From Wurfbainia villosa (lineage: Eukaryota > Streptophyta > Magnoliopsida > Zingiberales > Zingiberaceae): 64,000 nucleotides of DNA. The DNA lies in the NCBI GenBank assembly GCA_025175895.1, contig CM045990.1, positions 54,871,704-54,935,703 on the forward strand. The letters run 5' to 3'. Below the pieces are notes generated by a model. That model was not told the origin of the DNA, searched no databases, and was given only the letters and a program-made list of their open reading frames with translations. Both the position numbers and the translations under genes were made by a program. Positions 1 through 11,997 of the stretch are shown here, one piece after another. Position 1 is the stretch's first letter; the number at the start of each line of letters is the position of its first letter.

Positions 1-743
1 ATGAAACTGGATAGAATATAGCAAGATATATGTTAGGATCTAGTTTCATCATGTTCTATAGCATATACAATAAAAACAATAGACTGTAAAGACAATGGCT
101 AACTTGAAGGTAGCGAAGTGACCATTGTCTCAGCGTCATCAAGAAAATCTAGAGTTCCTGTAAAGAAATAAAGAATAGGCCTTCCATAAGGTAATGGGAT
201 GACGGTGTCGAAATTTTCCTCACCGATAGAAAATAAAAAGATTTATTAGAATTATCCAGTTATACGTGGATCATATCCTATATATAGCTTGAAATCTTCT
301 CTTTCTATTATTAGCCCATTAATTATAAGAAAGAGAATAATTCTTTTAGCAGAATGAGAATGAATAATTTTCTTAACATAATGAGAATTTTTATAGGAAA
401 GAATAGAATTCTTCTTTGGGAGAATAATTCTCTCAACAGAATAAAAATTATTCTTTTAACGAGTTTGACATACATATAATCCACATTCAATAATACAAAC
501 TTGCAAATTTAATTAGACTATCTTATCATGCTCGAACCAATATTGACATAATATCGGATATATTACTCAATATGTAAGCCTGATTTCGCTTTAATAACAT
601 GATTTATAGTGTATGAATCTAGCGCAAAAACCTCTTCGTACTGAAGATAGATACAAGTCAAGCATTAGAAAGCTCTGATTTCACTTTAATAACATGATTT
701 ATAGTGTATGAATAGGGTGATTAATGCCCTGAAATTTGTTGTT
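1..743. other. AT-rich 3' flank of the sugar transporter gene
   Basis: No convincing gene is visible here. A 38-bp direct repeat with one mismatch lies at 581-618 and 676-713. Between 320 and 470 there are several imperfect copies of a motif around AGAATAATTCT. The end next to 744 is probably 3' UTR and terminator of the minus-strand transporter gene. Confidence 0.5.
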
Positions 744-2472
744 CTACACTCCATTAACTGCTCCTTTGTTATTGTTAGTATTCTTCTTGAGATCGCCGGC
801 GGCGTCGTCGTCGTCGTCCATGAAGCGTTTCCAGAACCAGTGCTGCTTCCAGACGCGGTCGGCCATCTCCTCGATGGGGACGTTCTTGGTCTCGGGAACG
901 AAGAAGAGGACGAAGATGGACATGATGAGGACCCAGCCGGAGAAGAAGGCGAAGATGCCGTACTTGAGGTGGCAGAGCATGGAGAGGAAGGCCTGCGCGA
1001 TGACGAAGGTGAAGAGGAGGTTGATGCAGACGGTGACGCTCTGCCCCGCCGACCGCGTCTCCAGTGGGAAGGTCTCGCTGGGGATGAGCCAGCCCAGGGG
1101 ACCCCATGACCATGCGAAGGAGGAGACGAAGGTGCAGACCATGATGACGACGAAGACGGCCCAGCCGTGGCCGAGCTCGTCGGAGGTGTCCGTCACCTTC
1201 AGCCCCAGTACCACCGCGATCACCACCTGGGAGAGGAACATCTGCACGCCGGCCTCCAGCAGCAGCGCCCTCCGCCCCACCCGGTCCACCATGTAGATGG
1301 ACACCACCGTCGACAGCACGTTGACCGCCCCCGTGATCACCGCCGAGTACAGCGACGCGTCGCTCTTGAACCCCAGCGTGTTGAACAGCACCGGCGCGTA
1401 GAACATGATGGCGTTGATCCCCGTTAACTGCTGGAATATCTGGAGGAGGACGGCGATGACGAGCTGCGGGCGGCTCCGGCGGCGGAGGAGGTTGCGGAAG
1501 GGGTGCTTGACCTGGTTGGCGGCGTGGCTGGCCGCGAGGATCTCCTCGAACTCCGGGCCCACGTTGTCGGTGCCGCGAATCTTCCGGAGCACTGCCTTCC
1601 CTTCCTCCAGCCGCCCACGCTCAATCAAGCTATTGGGCGTCTCCACCACCATCAGCGCGCCGGCTGTCAGCAGCGCCGCCGGGATGCCCGCCAACGACAA
1701 CGACAGACGCCATCCCCACGGGTGAATCCTGGTCAACTCATTTAGTTAGCTTCTGCTTTTGTAGCCATGGAAAACACGGAGAGAGAGAGGGAGAGATGGC
1801 CGGTGACTTACTTGGAGGTTCCGTAGTTGACGAGATTGGCGAAGAGGATTCCGATGGTGATGTTGAGCTGGAACAAGATGTTGAGGCCGCCGCGGATTCT
1901 GGTGGGTGCGATCTCAGAGAGAAACAGAGGAACGGCCTGGTTAGCGAAGCCAACGCCGCAGCCGAGCAGAATCCTACCGACGATCAGCATCGGCAAGTCC
2001 TGCGCCGCCCCGTTGAAGACGACGCCGACGACGAAAAAGAAGCCGGCGATGAGCATGGTCGGCCGGCGCCCGAAGTTTCGCGTCGTGTAGGAAGCGAAGA
2101 AGGTGGCCGTCAGCCCGGCCAGGTACAGAGACGAAGTGAACAGCTGCAGGCCCTGGTTGTCGTACTTGCAGTAATTGCTCTCCGTCGTCTCGTGCTTCCG
2201 GCGATACACCGCCGGGAAGAACTTCTCCAGGAAGTCATCCATCGACGTCACTCCGCCTGTAAAACAAATTATTCAGCAACAGTTTTTCATTGAGATTTCT
2301 TATCACAATTGACGCGCGCCTTTCATTTCTCACCGGAAATTCCAACGTCGTATCCAAACATCAAGCCGCCGGTGGCGGCCATGACGCAAGAAAGGATGAC
2401 TACGGGCGTGATCTTGGCCTCAAAGTGGCTCCCTGCCGCCCCCGACGACACCGAGAACCCCGCCGCCGGCAT
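744..2472 (-). CDS. MST4: Monosaccharide/H+ symporter, STP/MST family (MST4-like)
   Basis: Plasma-membrane proton-coupled hexose importer of the major facilitator superfamily. Three coding exons on the minus strand, 2472-2334, 2256-1812 and 1728-744, join in frame across GT-AG introns into 522 residues, the usual STP length with 12 membrane helices. Asp42 in GYDVG of helix 1 is at the position of the proton-binding Asp of STPs. Cys76 (SNYCKYDNQG) and Cys447 (LSMLCHLKY) match the pair that forms the extracellular lid disulfide. Sugar-transporter signatures are present: GRILLGCGVGFANQ, QQLTGINAIMFYAP, VDRVGRR, WGPLGWLIPSETFP and PETKNVPIEEM. The start follows a short leader downstream of a TATA box. 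The tail is acidic then polar (FMDDDDDAAGD, then Asn/Lys-rich), as in the rice MST4 group. Codons end mostly in G or C, in contrast with the surrounding AT-rich repeats. I see no lesion. The family call is firm; the exact orthologue is an inference. Confidence 0.95.
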
Positions 2473-2740
2473 CTTTTCCGCCGGCGAACGATTTCCGATC
2501 TGCTCAAGAAGTGCGTCACTTGCTTCCTCCGGCGAGATGATGCGGTCGATTGCTCCACTGAGAAATTAATGAAGAAAGTGAGCTCCTGGAGCTGTCGGAT
2601 TTATAGACCCGAGAGGTTTGGATTTTCCACAGGAATAGGGAAGGCTAAGATACGGCCACGTGGTGGGATCGGAGGGTGGTCAAGGGACGACTCTTTGTCG
2701 GCTGCCCAACACTCCAACTACCGACACGTGGCCCTCTTCC
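2473..2740 (-). promoter_or_regulatory. Promoter of the sugar transporter gene
   Basis: Reading the minus strand, a TATA box (TATAAAT, 2599-2605) lies about 130 bases upstream of the start codon. Two perfect G-box cores CACGTG occur at 2657-2662 and 2725-2730, the second inside GACACGTGGC, an ABRE-like context. bZIP/bHLH control, for example by ABA or light, is plausible but inferred from motifs only. Confidence 0.6.
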
Positions 2741-3065
2741 CGCATTTTTCTTTTGGATTAACCAAATTATAATTTAATTCTCCAATTAAATTAGAATAAA
2801 GAGTGCTTAATATTGGGATTCAGATCAACAAATGAGGGAATGAGAAATTGGCTTTGGCATTATTCCCTAGCGGTGGCGGTTGACCATGGAGTTGACTACG
2901 CGTGGGGTAGTTGATTCAAGGCGAGTGGGTTGGAAACGGATCCATGTGGATATCATTTTCAATTTAGATTAGTAGTCGCCCACATGAAAGTATAAATGTC
3001 ATATATCACTCATTTCTCGTGAGAATCTTTGACTAACAAGTTTATATTATTTATCACGTTCACAC

Positions 3066-3069
<4 letters not shown>
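2741..3069. other. Intergenic DNA, no gene seen
   Basis: AT-rich upstream flank of the transporter gene. No coding frame or repeat structure that I can support. Confidence 0.5.

Positions 3070-3117
<48 letters not shown>
3070..3117. repeat. (TA)n microsatellite
   Basis: Uninterrupted AT dinucleotide run of about 48 bases at the left edge of the first complex repeat cluster. Confidence 0.95.
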
Positions 3118-3119
<2 letters not shown>

Positions 3120-3513
3120 CTATGCGTTCGTTACATTGCACTTGATGATCTCATTTTCGATCAGTGTCGTGATTATACGATTGTGAAATGCGGTGTCTCC
3201 GTGCGAACACCTTGTTCGTTGCCACCTTCTTCTTGTCGTCAAACCCCCTCGTGGGCCGGTAGGGTGTATTGAAGCGCACCTCATTGTGGTCGGTCGGGCT
3301 CGGCAAGCGGGATTGCGGCCGGAAGCCCGGCAAATCGGCCGTGATCCGATCGAATCATGATCGATTTGCCGGCTTCGTAGTAATCCTGCCGGAAGCCGAG
3401 CTCAGCGAAGGGCCGGCCAGTCGCTTGCGCTGCCGATACAGCGTAGAATCGGACGGCCGCGGTGCTCGAATGTCGGTAGCGAAGGCCATGCATTTAACGA
3501 TCGTGCATTTTGA

Positions 3514-3657
<144 letters not shown>

Positions 3658-5006
3658 CCTACCCAACTCGTAGTACTTCATGAAGCATTATCTTCGCCGT
3701 TATCTCTTCTAAAATTCAAAAATTGAGCTATAATATTCACTCGATCGGATGGTGGATAATCGAGGTGTTCATGGATACTCAAGGATAAGTTGTGTAAGAT
3801 AGCATTCCTCTCTCTATATATACACCGATCGGATCGCGATCTGAATTCGGTCGAATTGTGATCGTCAACCGTCGGAATGGGTTGAATTGTGGCTGCTAAC
3901 ACATGGCCACTGGCGGCTACAATCGCAGTCAATTCCAACCTTGATTTGGTCTAAATCCGATCGTGATACGACCGAACTTCGATATTGGTCAGAACATAGT
4001 CGGATTCCAATTGGAATCCGATTGGATCGGGATCGAAATTCGGTCGCTCGGCGACGATGTCGAGCGACGAGAAACATTGTGCATTTCTTGTTATTGTGCG
4101 TGTTCGAGAGCGCACGAGTTGCGTACCGTGCAACATATCAAACTTGTGTGTAGATATATAATTTTGGTTTCTTGAGCGTTGATTTCCTGTGCACCCGTTG
4201 TGACGTACAGTAATAGAAAATGTATAGTATTTCTTCATCGCACGAACTTTTCCCTGTGTCGACGTTCAGTCGAATTCCAATCGTGATTTGATCGGAATCC
4301 GACCAATCGCAATTTGGTCGGACCGTAATTGAATTTCGACTGGATCGCCGGTGGAATCTGATCGCTCAGCGGTGATGTCGAGTGGCAGGAGAGGCGATGT
4401 CGGAATCACTGTGTAATCTCCGTTACTATGTGTGCTCAGGCGCTCATAAGTCACGCACCATGCAATGCACAACATATCAAACTCGTATATATGTCATCCG
4501 ATCCATCCTTAGCCATCCAATCCATGTGATTGCACAGTAATAGAGAATGTACAGTATTTTCGCAGAGCACATTATAGTCCATCCCTAAATCCATTAGGTC
4601 GTTGCACGTCATCTAGCTGTCGGCAGTAGACTCGCGACACGACATCCCGATATGCTCGCGATCGACCTTGATTCTGACCGTGGTCCGGTTGGAGTCAGAG
4701 TCTGCTTGAACTTCAACCAAATTTTGGTCGCGATCAAATTGTGGCCTCCAGTGCCATGGCACTGGCGTCTGCAATGTGTCAGATTCCGACCACAATCTGG
4801 CAGGACTCTGACTCTGGCCGAACCGCGATCAGATTTTGACTGTCGGTGACATATTGAGTAGGCACGAAAGGAGGCATCAACGGAGTTGCTATGCATTTTC
4901 CATTCCTGTGCATGCTCGGGCGCTCACGAGCACATAGAAACTCGTCGTCCAAAAGACCAAATTGTGTGTATATATATAAATAATCGGAATCCAAAAAACC
5001 AAAATC

Positions 5007-5009
<3 letters not shown>

Positions 5010-5042
<33 letters not shown>
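5010..5042. repeat. (TA)n microsatellite closing a repeat module
   Basis: A TA run that follows the GTGTGTATATA end of the third module tail. Confidence 0.9.
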
Positions 5043-5045
<3 letters not shown>

Positions 5046-5490
5046 GATGTGTCCGAAAGATCGAATCCAGACTACGGCGGGACGGATTAATCGCGACAAG
5101 CTAGCCTTGATCGAGTCCTCTATACTCGGACGGTCGAATGGCGGCCGAAATCGGTCGCCAGAATTGGGCGCCCGATTTCGACCACCACACCGATGGATTT
5201 CGGTTGCGATTCAACCTTAATTCGACTCGATCACGGGCGATAGTGGCCGTGCCACTGCCGGCCGCATGATTTGGTCATTTTCGGGCATTTTGTGTCGGAT
5301 TTCGGGCGATAACCTGCCGGAAGTCGAGCCTCGTTGGACCGCCGACAAGTTGCGCGTCGATTGTGTCCGGTTCAACGGCCGGTGATGGTCGGACAACACG
5401 GTCGACATCGTGCGTGGATCGGACGGTGGATCACATGGAGTGCACGGACGCGCAGGATTTAGATACGCAGGAGATGATATATATATAATC

Positions 5491-6314
5491 ATGCGTGTTT
5501 GTGCACAATTGACTGTGATGAATAATGATTTTATCGTTTACTATCATATCATGAATAATGAAAATACTGTTCACAAGGATGTGCGCAGTGTTTTGTAGCC
5601 CACTGATCAATTTTTGTATAAACATTCTAGAATAATTCGTAAATATTAAAATCCAACTTTTGAATTTTCGAGCGTAAGATGCATATGTGGGGCATCGGAA
5701 TGGGGGTGAGCGCATAAAAGGGAGAGTAGGTGGACGCGGAAGTGACCAACACAAACAAGTTACCTTCTTCACCTACACGTGTGCGTATGACTACATGTCA
5801 AAATCATTAATCCCATAAAAAATGGATTAAAAAAATAAATGTATTTGTATTCTATAAATTAAATATAATTCGTTCGGATGACAAGGACAATGAAAGTGAA
5901 GATAAATTAAATTAAGAATGCACTTCTTCTTTCTGCATTAATTATAATTTCTTCGATTTCAATGTCAAACATGTGATGCGCAATATTCACTTCAAATTAT
6001 ATAAAATTGTCATGACAATCAACGCGCGTGTATATATTTTATCTAGTTAGATAATACTTAACGTTTGTTCACTTAAACGATGAAATTTATTTATTTATAA
6101 CAATGTACTATTTTCTGATGCAGAGAGAAATTTAGTCATTAGTGACGTGGTTAAGAGAGATCGTGGTCCATGGAAAGCCACTTAATCCGCTTGATAATGA
6201 CTATATTTATAGGAGAAATTCTAATGACGAAAAGGATTCAGTAGGGGTTCAAGTAGAAGCCTAGCTAAATTTTAAAATTAAGTGGGGTTAAAGTTGATAA
6301 TCTCAACTCCGTCG
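5491..6314. other. AT-rich intergenic DNA
   Basis: No supported gene or structured repeat. It separates repeat cluster 1 from the foldback elements. Confidence 0.4.
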
Positions 6315-6323
6315 TCTTCAATA

Positions 6324-6810
6324 CGATAATTTATCAAATAACACACCTGAAGTTTAGAATTACCCAAATAATATTTCATATTTATCAAATAACACATTTA
6401 ATTTCTTTTTTACCCCTCCCGCTAAATGACTGCATCTGCGGTGAAAATTTGAGCGTAATCTTTGAGAATTCAAATTTATAGCGGTGATATTGCGAATCCG
6501 CCACGTTGTAGTCTTTGTAATTTATAATCTCGACCATCCGTTGTAGTATTGAAATTGAATCTCTGGCGGTGATAGTATCCCAACACCATAGTGGTATTGA
6601 AATTGCAACTTTCAGTACTACTATGGTATTAGGATTTGAATTTCCAGCATTACAGTGGTACTGGAATTTGCAATTTCAATACCATAATAGTACAGATCTA
6701 TTTGGCGGGAAAAATAAAAAGAGAATTAAGTATGTTATTTGATAATATGAAAGTATAGAATGTCATTTGGACAATTCTAAACTTCACATGTGCTGTTTGA
6801 TAAATCGTCA
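6324..6810. mobile_element. Non-autonomous Mutator-like foldback element 1 (487 bp)
   Basis: The flanks carry the identical 9-mer TCTTCAATA at 6315-6323 and 6811-6819, the target duplication size of Mutator-like elements. The ends are inverted repeats (left CGATAATTTATCAAATAACAC; right end read inwards CGATTTATCAAACAGCAC) extending over roughly 100 bp. The centre has several short palindromes around CAATACCA and CCAGCA words. No coding capacity. Confidence 0.75.
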
Positions 6811-7008
6811 TCTTCAATATGATCAATCCGTCGATACTCAAATTATTTTGGTATAATTAATTATTTTTTTAAGGTAGAGTTGGAGCCCATCCTAGTCTAA
6901 GAGTGGCTTCGCCCTTGGCTCCGAGAAGAGTTCACGAGTGTATTGGAATTTGACTTGGCGCGATATTCAGTAAAGAAGTAAATGAGATATTATCGATGAT
7001 TTGATTAT

Positions 7009-7436
7009 CGATAATTTATCAAATAACATTTCTGAAATTTAGAATTATCCAAAAAGTACCTCATATTTTCATATTTACTAAATAGCGTACTTATTTCCTT
7101 TTTTATCCTTTAAAAATAACGCATTTAATTTCCGAACGTAGTGCTGAGATTTAAATTTCTAGCACCAAGTGGTGCTGGAATTACAAATTCCAACACCACA
7201 GTAGTGATGCTGGAATTGCACTATAACTGTGATCTTTGGAAATTGAATCCGGCACCGTAGTAGTCTTGAGAATTCAAATCGATATGTTTGATTTGAATTC
7301 TCGGCCATGTCAGAAAGTAAGTGCGTTATTTTTGAAGAGTAAAAAGAAAATTAAGTATATTATTTGATAAATATGAAAATATAAGATGTTTTTTGGATAA
7401 TTTTAAATTTCAGAAGCGCTATTTGATAAATCGCTA
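7009..7436. mobile_element. Non-autonomous Mutator-like foldback element 2 (428 bp)
   Basis: The same termini as element 1 (CGATAATTTATCAAATAAC; inner right end CGATTTATCAAATAGCGC), flanked by perfect 9-bp copies of TTTGATTAT at 7000-7008 and 7437-7445. The arms share the words CTTTTTA and ATTAAGTA with element 1. No coding capacity. Confidence 0.78.
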
Positions 7437-7525
7437 TTTGATTATCCTTATTCAATGTTACTCATAATTTATATATGACTCGCTGGTAGAAAGATTGGGA
7501 TAGACAAAAGAGATCATTGTAATAA

Positions 7526-9617
7526 CGGCAATTTACCAAACACAGTTGCTAAAGTTTCGAAATGCCCAAAACGCGTAGCATGGTTTCAGATTTACCAAAT
7601 CGCGCGCCTAATTCCACTTTTACCCCTCCCGTCAAACAGATCTGCAATTTAATGATGAGAGAGAATTTTCATGCATCCGAGCCACTACTGGAAATTAACT
7701 ATCTAAACATAGTCTTTGGAATTCAAATCCAGACCACCTTTTATCGATTTCTAATTTATATCGTGCTGATTTACAAATATTCTGTGAATACCTAATAAAA
7801 CCTCGAATATCGAAATTTTGCCACGGATACTGAGAGGACACTACTCAAACTTAATGGACTTGGATTGGATCGAAAAGAAGTGAATAAGACCATCGATGGG
7901 TTTTGAGAAACCCATTGATGGACTTAGAAGTCCAAATTTCAAATCTTGACATAGTGAAAGATCTTACTGACATGAATTTTTGATATATCGAGAAAACTTA
8001 ATTTTAATCCTCCTATCTCCCAATTTTAACTTGCCGAAAAAATGATCGAAAATTAAGAAATTGATGGAAGAGATTCGATTATCGCGATCAGTCTTTGGAA
8101 TTAGAATTTCACTTTGTAATCTTTAGGATTGGAATTTCGACACCACAATATGCGAGGATTCGACACCATTGTGGTCTTTGGGAATTCCAATCGGCTACGA
8201 TGGTCTTTGGAAATTCCACTTCGACTGCGGTGGTCGAAAATTTCAATTCGACTACGGTGGTGTTGAAATTATAAATTCGACCAGCGATAGAAAATCCACT
8301 ACTCATCCTTTATGATCGAAATTTCGCGGCACAATTTTGTCTAAAGTCTCGAAAAGGAATCGAAAGGGCATGAACAAAACTAGGCAGCAACTACTCATCC
8401 CTTATGATTGAAATAAGCACGACCAGATGTTGAATGGCAAAAACATGAACCCAGTACTGAGCAACTAGATGAAGTGATGTTTGATACTCCTGTAGTTGTT
8501 GTTCATTTTTCTTTAGCTCAGATCAGTATGGGCTAAACTGACCGCTAAACAAAAGCAAAAAAAAAGAGGAGAAAATATAGTGACAAGAAAGAGAAGTAAC
8601 TTTCTCAAAAAGACTTAATTTATTGACATTGTTTAAATGATCACCGCATGCATTATGTTCTGCATCCTATTCTTTGAATGATTTCATGCTTGCACTCTGG
8701 ATTGTGTTTTTCTGGAAATTCCAATTCCAGCACCTCGTACTTGCAAAATTTATCTTTATGAAGTGGTTTTCATCTATTGTTTGAGTGTATTGATTATATT
8801 TAAAACAAATTCTTGTTGTTATGTGAAACCCTGCGTCCATCGCATGCAGTGATTTTTTTATCGTGGTGCTGAAATTTACAATTCCAAAGACTGCGTGAAT
8901 CGTCTTGGAATTGGAATTTCCGGCACCGTAATCTTTGGGATTGGAATTTCAACCACCGGGTGTTGGAATCCTCACACATTGTGGTCTTGAATTCCAATCA
9001 AGATGGTCTTGAAATTTAATTCACCAGATGATCGGATCTTAATTCCAGCACCACTATCACTATCTTCCATCGGTTTCTTAATTTTCAGTACTATTTTTTT
9101 TCGACACAAGTTAAAATTGGGAGATAGGAGGATTAAAATTAAGTTTTCTCGACATATCAAAAATTCATGTTGTAAGATCTTTCAGTCTATGTCAAGATTT
9201 CGAAATTTGGACTTCTCTAAGTCCATCAATGGGTTTCGGTCAAAACCCATTGATGGTCTTATTCACTTCTTTTTCGATCCAATCCAAGTCCATTAAGTTT
9301 GAGTAGTGTTCCTCTGTGTATCCGTGGCCAAAATTTCTGATATTCGAGATTTTATTAGGTATTCACAGTAATATTTCAGAAATCAGACCGATATAAATTA
9401 GAAATCAGATAAAAAAAAAGGTGGTGCTGGGATTTGAATTCCCAGCACCATGTTTAGATGGTTCGGAATTTCCAGTAGTGGCTCGGATCATTAAATTGCA
9501 GATCTGTTTGACGGGAGGGGTAAAAGTGGAATTAGATGTGCGATTTGGTAAATCTGAAACCATGTTACGCGTTTTGGGCATTTCGAAACTTTAGCAACTG
9601 TGTTTGGTAAATTGCCG
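7526..9617. mobile_element. Non-autonomous Mutator-like element with ~640-bp inverted arms (2092 bp)
   Basis: Perfect 9-bp target duplications TTGTAATAA at 7517-7525 and 9618-9626. The terminal inverted repeats begin CGGCAATTTACCAAACAC on both sides and stay nearly identical for about 640 bp (roughly 7526-8160 against 8980-9617), for example TTTACCCCTCCCGTCAAAC in the left arm and its complement at about 9506-9525. The arms share the CCCCTCCCG and ATTTACCAAA words with the two smaller neighbours. The middle (about 8300-8870) is unique AT-rich DNA with no transposase frame, so it would depend on a MuDR-type transposase supplied elsewhere. Terminal repeats this long are typical of TIR-MULEs. 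Confidence 0.85.
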
Positions 9618-9719
9618 TTGTAATAATGTAGCGGTTACCATTATACAGCGAAAGGAAACTCTTGAGGCTCCATTCCCTCATCGATAAAGGCTATCTGCAC
9701 GCTAGGCATTAGATATGTT

Positions 9720-10200
9720 TAACCGATTTGAAATTGAATCGGAATCAATCTATTAAATTTGGAATTAAAATTGATTTAAATAAATTAATTTTGGAATCGA
9801 ATCGGAATCATTTCGATTCCGGTTCAATTCGATTCCAATCGATTTCGGAATCAGTCGAAACTGTTTCGAAATCGATTCTGGTTTCAATTTGAATCGGATT
9901 TCGATTGCTAATTTAAAAGTGAAAATTCTTAGCATGCTAACATATCTATAAGATTATTTTGTGATAGAAAAAAAAATAAACTTCCTAACACGTTAGATGA
10001 ATTTAGAAGCTCAAATTTAAAGGAGGTGATCCGAAACTATTTCAAAATCGGTCTGGAATTATTTCAGAATCGGTTCGGATTGAATTGATTTCAAAATTAA
10101 AACTTTGGAATCGAAATCAGTTCGGAATAGATTCGGATCAGTTCCAATATTGACGAATTCAAAATCGATCGGAATCGAATCGAAACCGAGGAATCGTAAA
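9720..10200. repeat. Low-complexity GATTCGGAATCG-rich repeat
   Basis: Dense irregular copies of words such as GAATCGGAATC, TCGATTCCGGTTC and TTCGGAATCGATT on both strands. It resembles the self-complementary low-complexity tracts found at the ends of many plant DNA transposons. No boundaries could be fixed. Confidence 0.5.
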
Positions 10201-11997
10201 CATACCTACGGGACATCATACATATCTCTGCGTTTTTACATCTTCATCTCTCTACGTCCGCGTACATATTCAGATTATTTATCTACGAGTATATATATAG
10301 CCTTCTAAGGAACGAACCTCTTTCAGCTTGCTCTATTTTCATTGTGTCCGTTTTTATTGCTCCAATCTAATTCTCATTCCGACTTAAACGTCCGAGGAGA
10401 TTAGTCGAGGTACACTTTAATTTTTTTTATTAATATTAAAATATTTAAATTTTCGGTCCGATTAATCTCTCAGAGTGATCAACTCTGTCCACGGGCCATG
10501 AACTTTCGAGATACTTCATCAACAATTGAGCCGGATAAGATTGGAGTCTAAGTGATCTCTATCGGTTACCAAGAATAAATCAGGAAAGTATCCGTAATTT
10601 TTTTACAGTTTAATTCGGACTCCACAGTCGCGCCATCTCAGAATGACGGTCCAATATCGAAGCCGTACTTAGTTCACCGGATAAATTCCTGGATCTCAGG
10701 ACCGTCCGAATGAATTTTTTTTAAATTCATCATCGAACAATATCACAGTAGAGAATTGTACCTTCTCTTATGGGATATCTATATGTTTTTAACCGTGCCA
10801 CTAGAGCCATCTTGATTCCTTTCTCATCCGATATTTCATTGACAGGTTGCTCTCAAAGTTCCTCATCAATTCAAGCATGGCGCGTGGACTTCTTGACAAT
10901 AAAAATCTCATCTCCTGTTCTAAGTCGAAACACTTTCATTAAACAAATACATACGTTTCAAATTGTTTTTACAATACGACTTGAACGAGTGAGACGTTGA
11001 TGCCTACAAATGATCGAGATTGAACTCATTAAACGTATAAAAAAAAGAAGAAAACATAAAAGAAATGTAAAGTTGTGGATCTCTTTCTCTAGATTCTTCA
11101 ATGACAACAATGGCCAATGAGAATTTTCAACTCCACATTAAGAAAAAAAAATGAAATCGGTGGCAATCAGCAGTAAGAAAATATTTTTAATGTTATGAGA
11201 GCATAATTTAAAGACGTCTTTTTGGAAAAGTTTTGGACGAAGAGTCTGATGAGGAATTCTGTGGTTCTGGCTTTTCGAAGAACTATGGAACTTGAAGAAA
11301 TGGTTTTGGAGTTTTCTTTGCTTGAACAAAAAAGAGATGCCAAACCAATGCATTCAGACTCATGTAAAAAATGACCCAATAAGAATAAATATTCTATAAA
11401 ATTTCAATAAAAATGCATGAATGTCCTACAATCAACCTTTAAAGATACCACCTGTGAAATTAAAAAATGTAAATTATTAAAAAGAATGTTTGTTTCAAAT
11501 ATTTATAGATATCTATCTGTGTCGAATGATATTGTAAAAGCTCAAGCAAATAACCACCATACTGTAAATTGGAAACTGCATCAGTAACTCTGACAAGATG
11601 GCACAAAAGCATCGATCAAATCTTAGGCAGTGCAAATACAAGAACATTCACTACCACATTGTTTTCCAACTTAAACTTTGATGATCAACATGAGTTTTAT
11701 ATTACCCAAGACACGGAACAGAGTTCTTGTCGCACTCACCAGTGCGTTTTTTTTTTCCTCCCTCTTACACGCGAGAGAAAGGAGAGACGAAGATAACAGA
11801 AACAGAGAAAGAGCCAAGAATGAATTGCCTTCAAGCGTCGAGATTATAAACAATAAGCTTTTAGGTGAGACCCTGCCTTCAATTGCACTCCCATTTATCT
11901 GCTGCTATATCAATGGATCGACGTAGACCACACTTAAGTTCTCAGTGCATTTCTTCCGGTGCAGGTATCTAGGTATCCATCCGACACAGGTAGGTTA
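10201..11997. other. Intergenic DNA and 3' flank of the NF-YA gene
   Basis: No gene seen. The stretch 10320-10720 (GACTTAAACGTCCGAGGAG, then words around GACGGTCC and ACCGTCCG) has the look of a decayed LTR leader, but no partner LTR is visible. The last few hundred bases before 11998 are probably NF-YA 3' UTR. I searched them by eye for the miR169 site common in NF-YA transcripts and did not find a clear one. Confidence 0.35.

Noticed and set aside
708..1296. Plus-strand frames of 133 and 186 codons over the transporter
   Set aside because: They are antisense shadows of the GC-rich last exon of the MST4-like gene, which has full family similarity on the minus strand.
4266..4475. Short frames across the 22-bp module clusters
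   Set aside because: Not conserved between modules; frames are broken by unit variation, and the 22-bp period shifts phase each unit.
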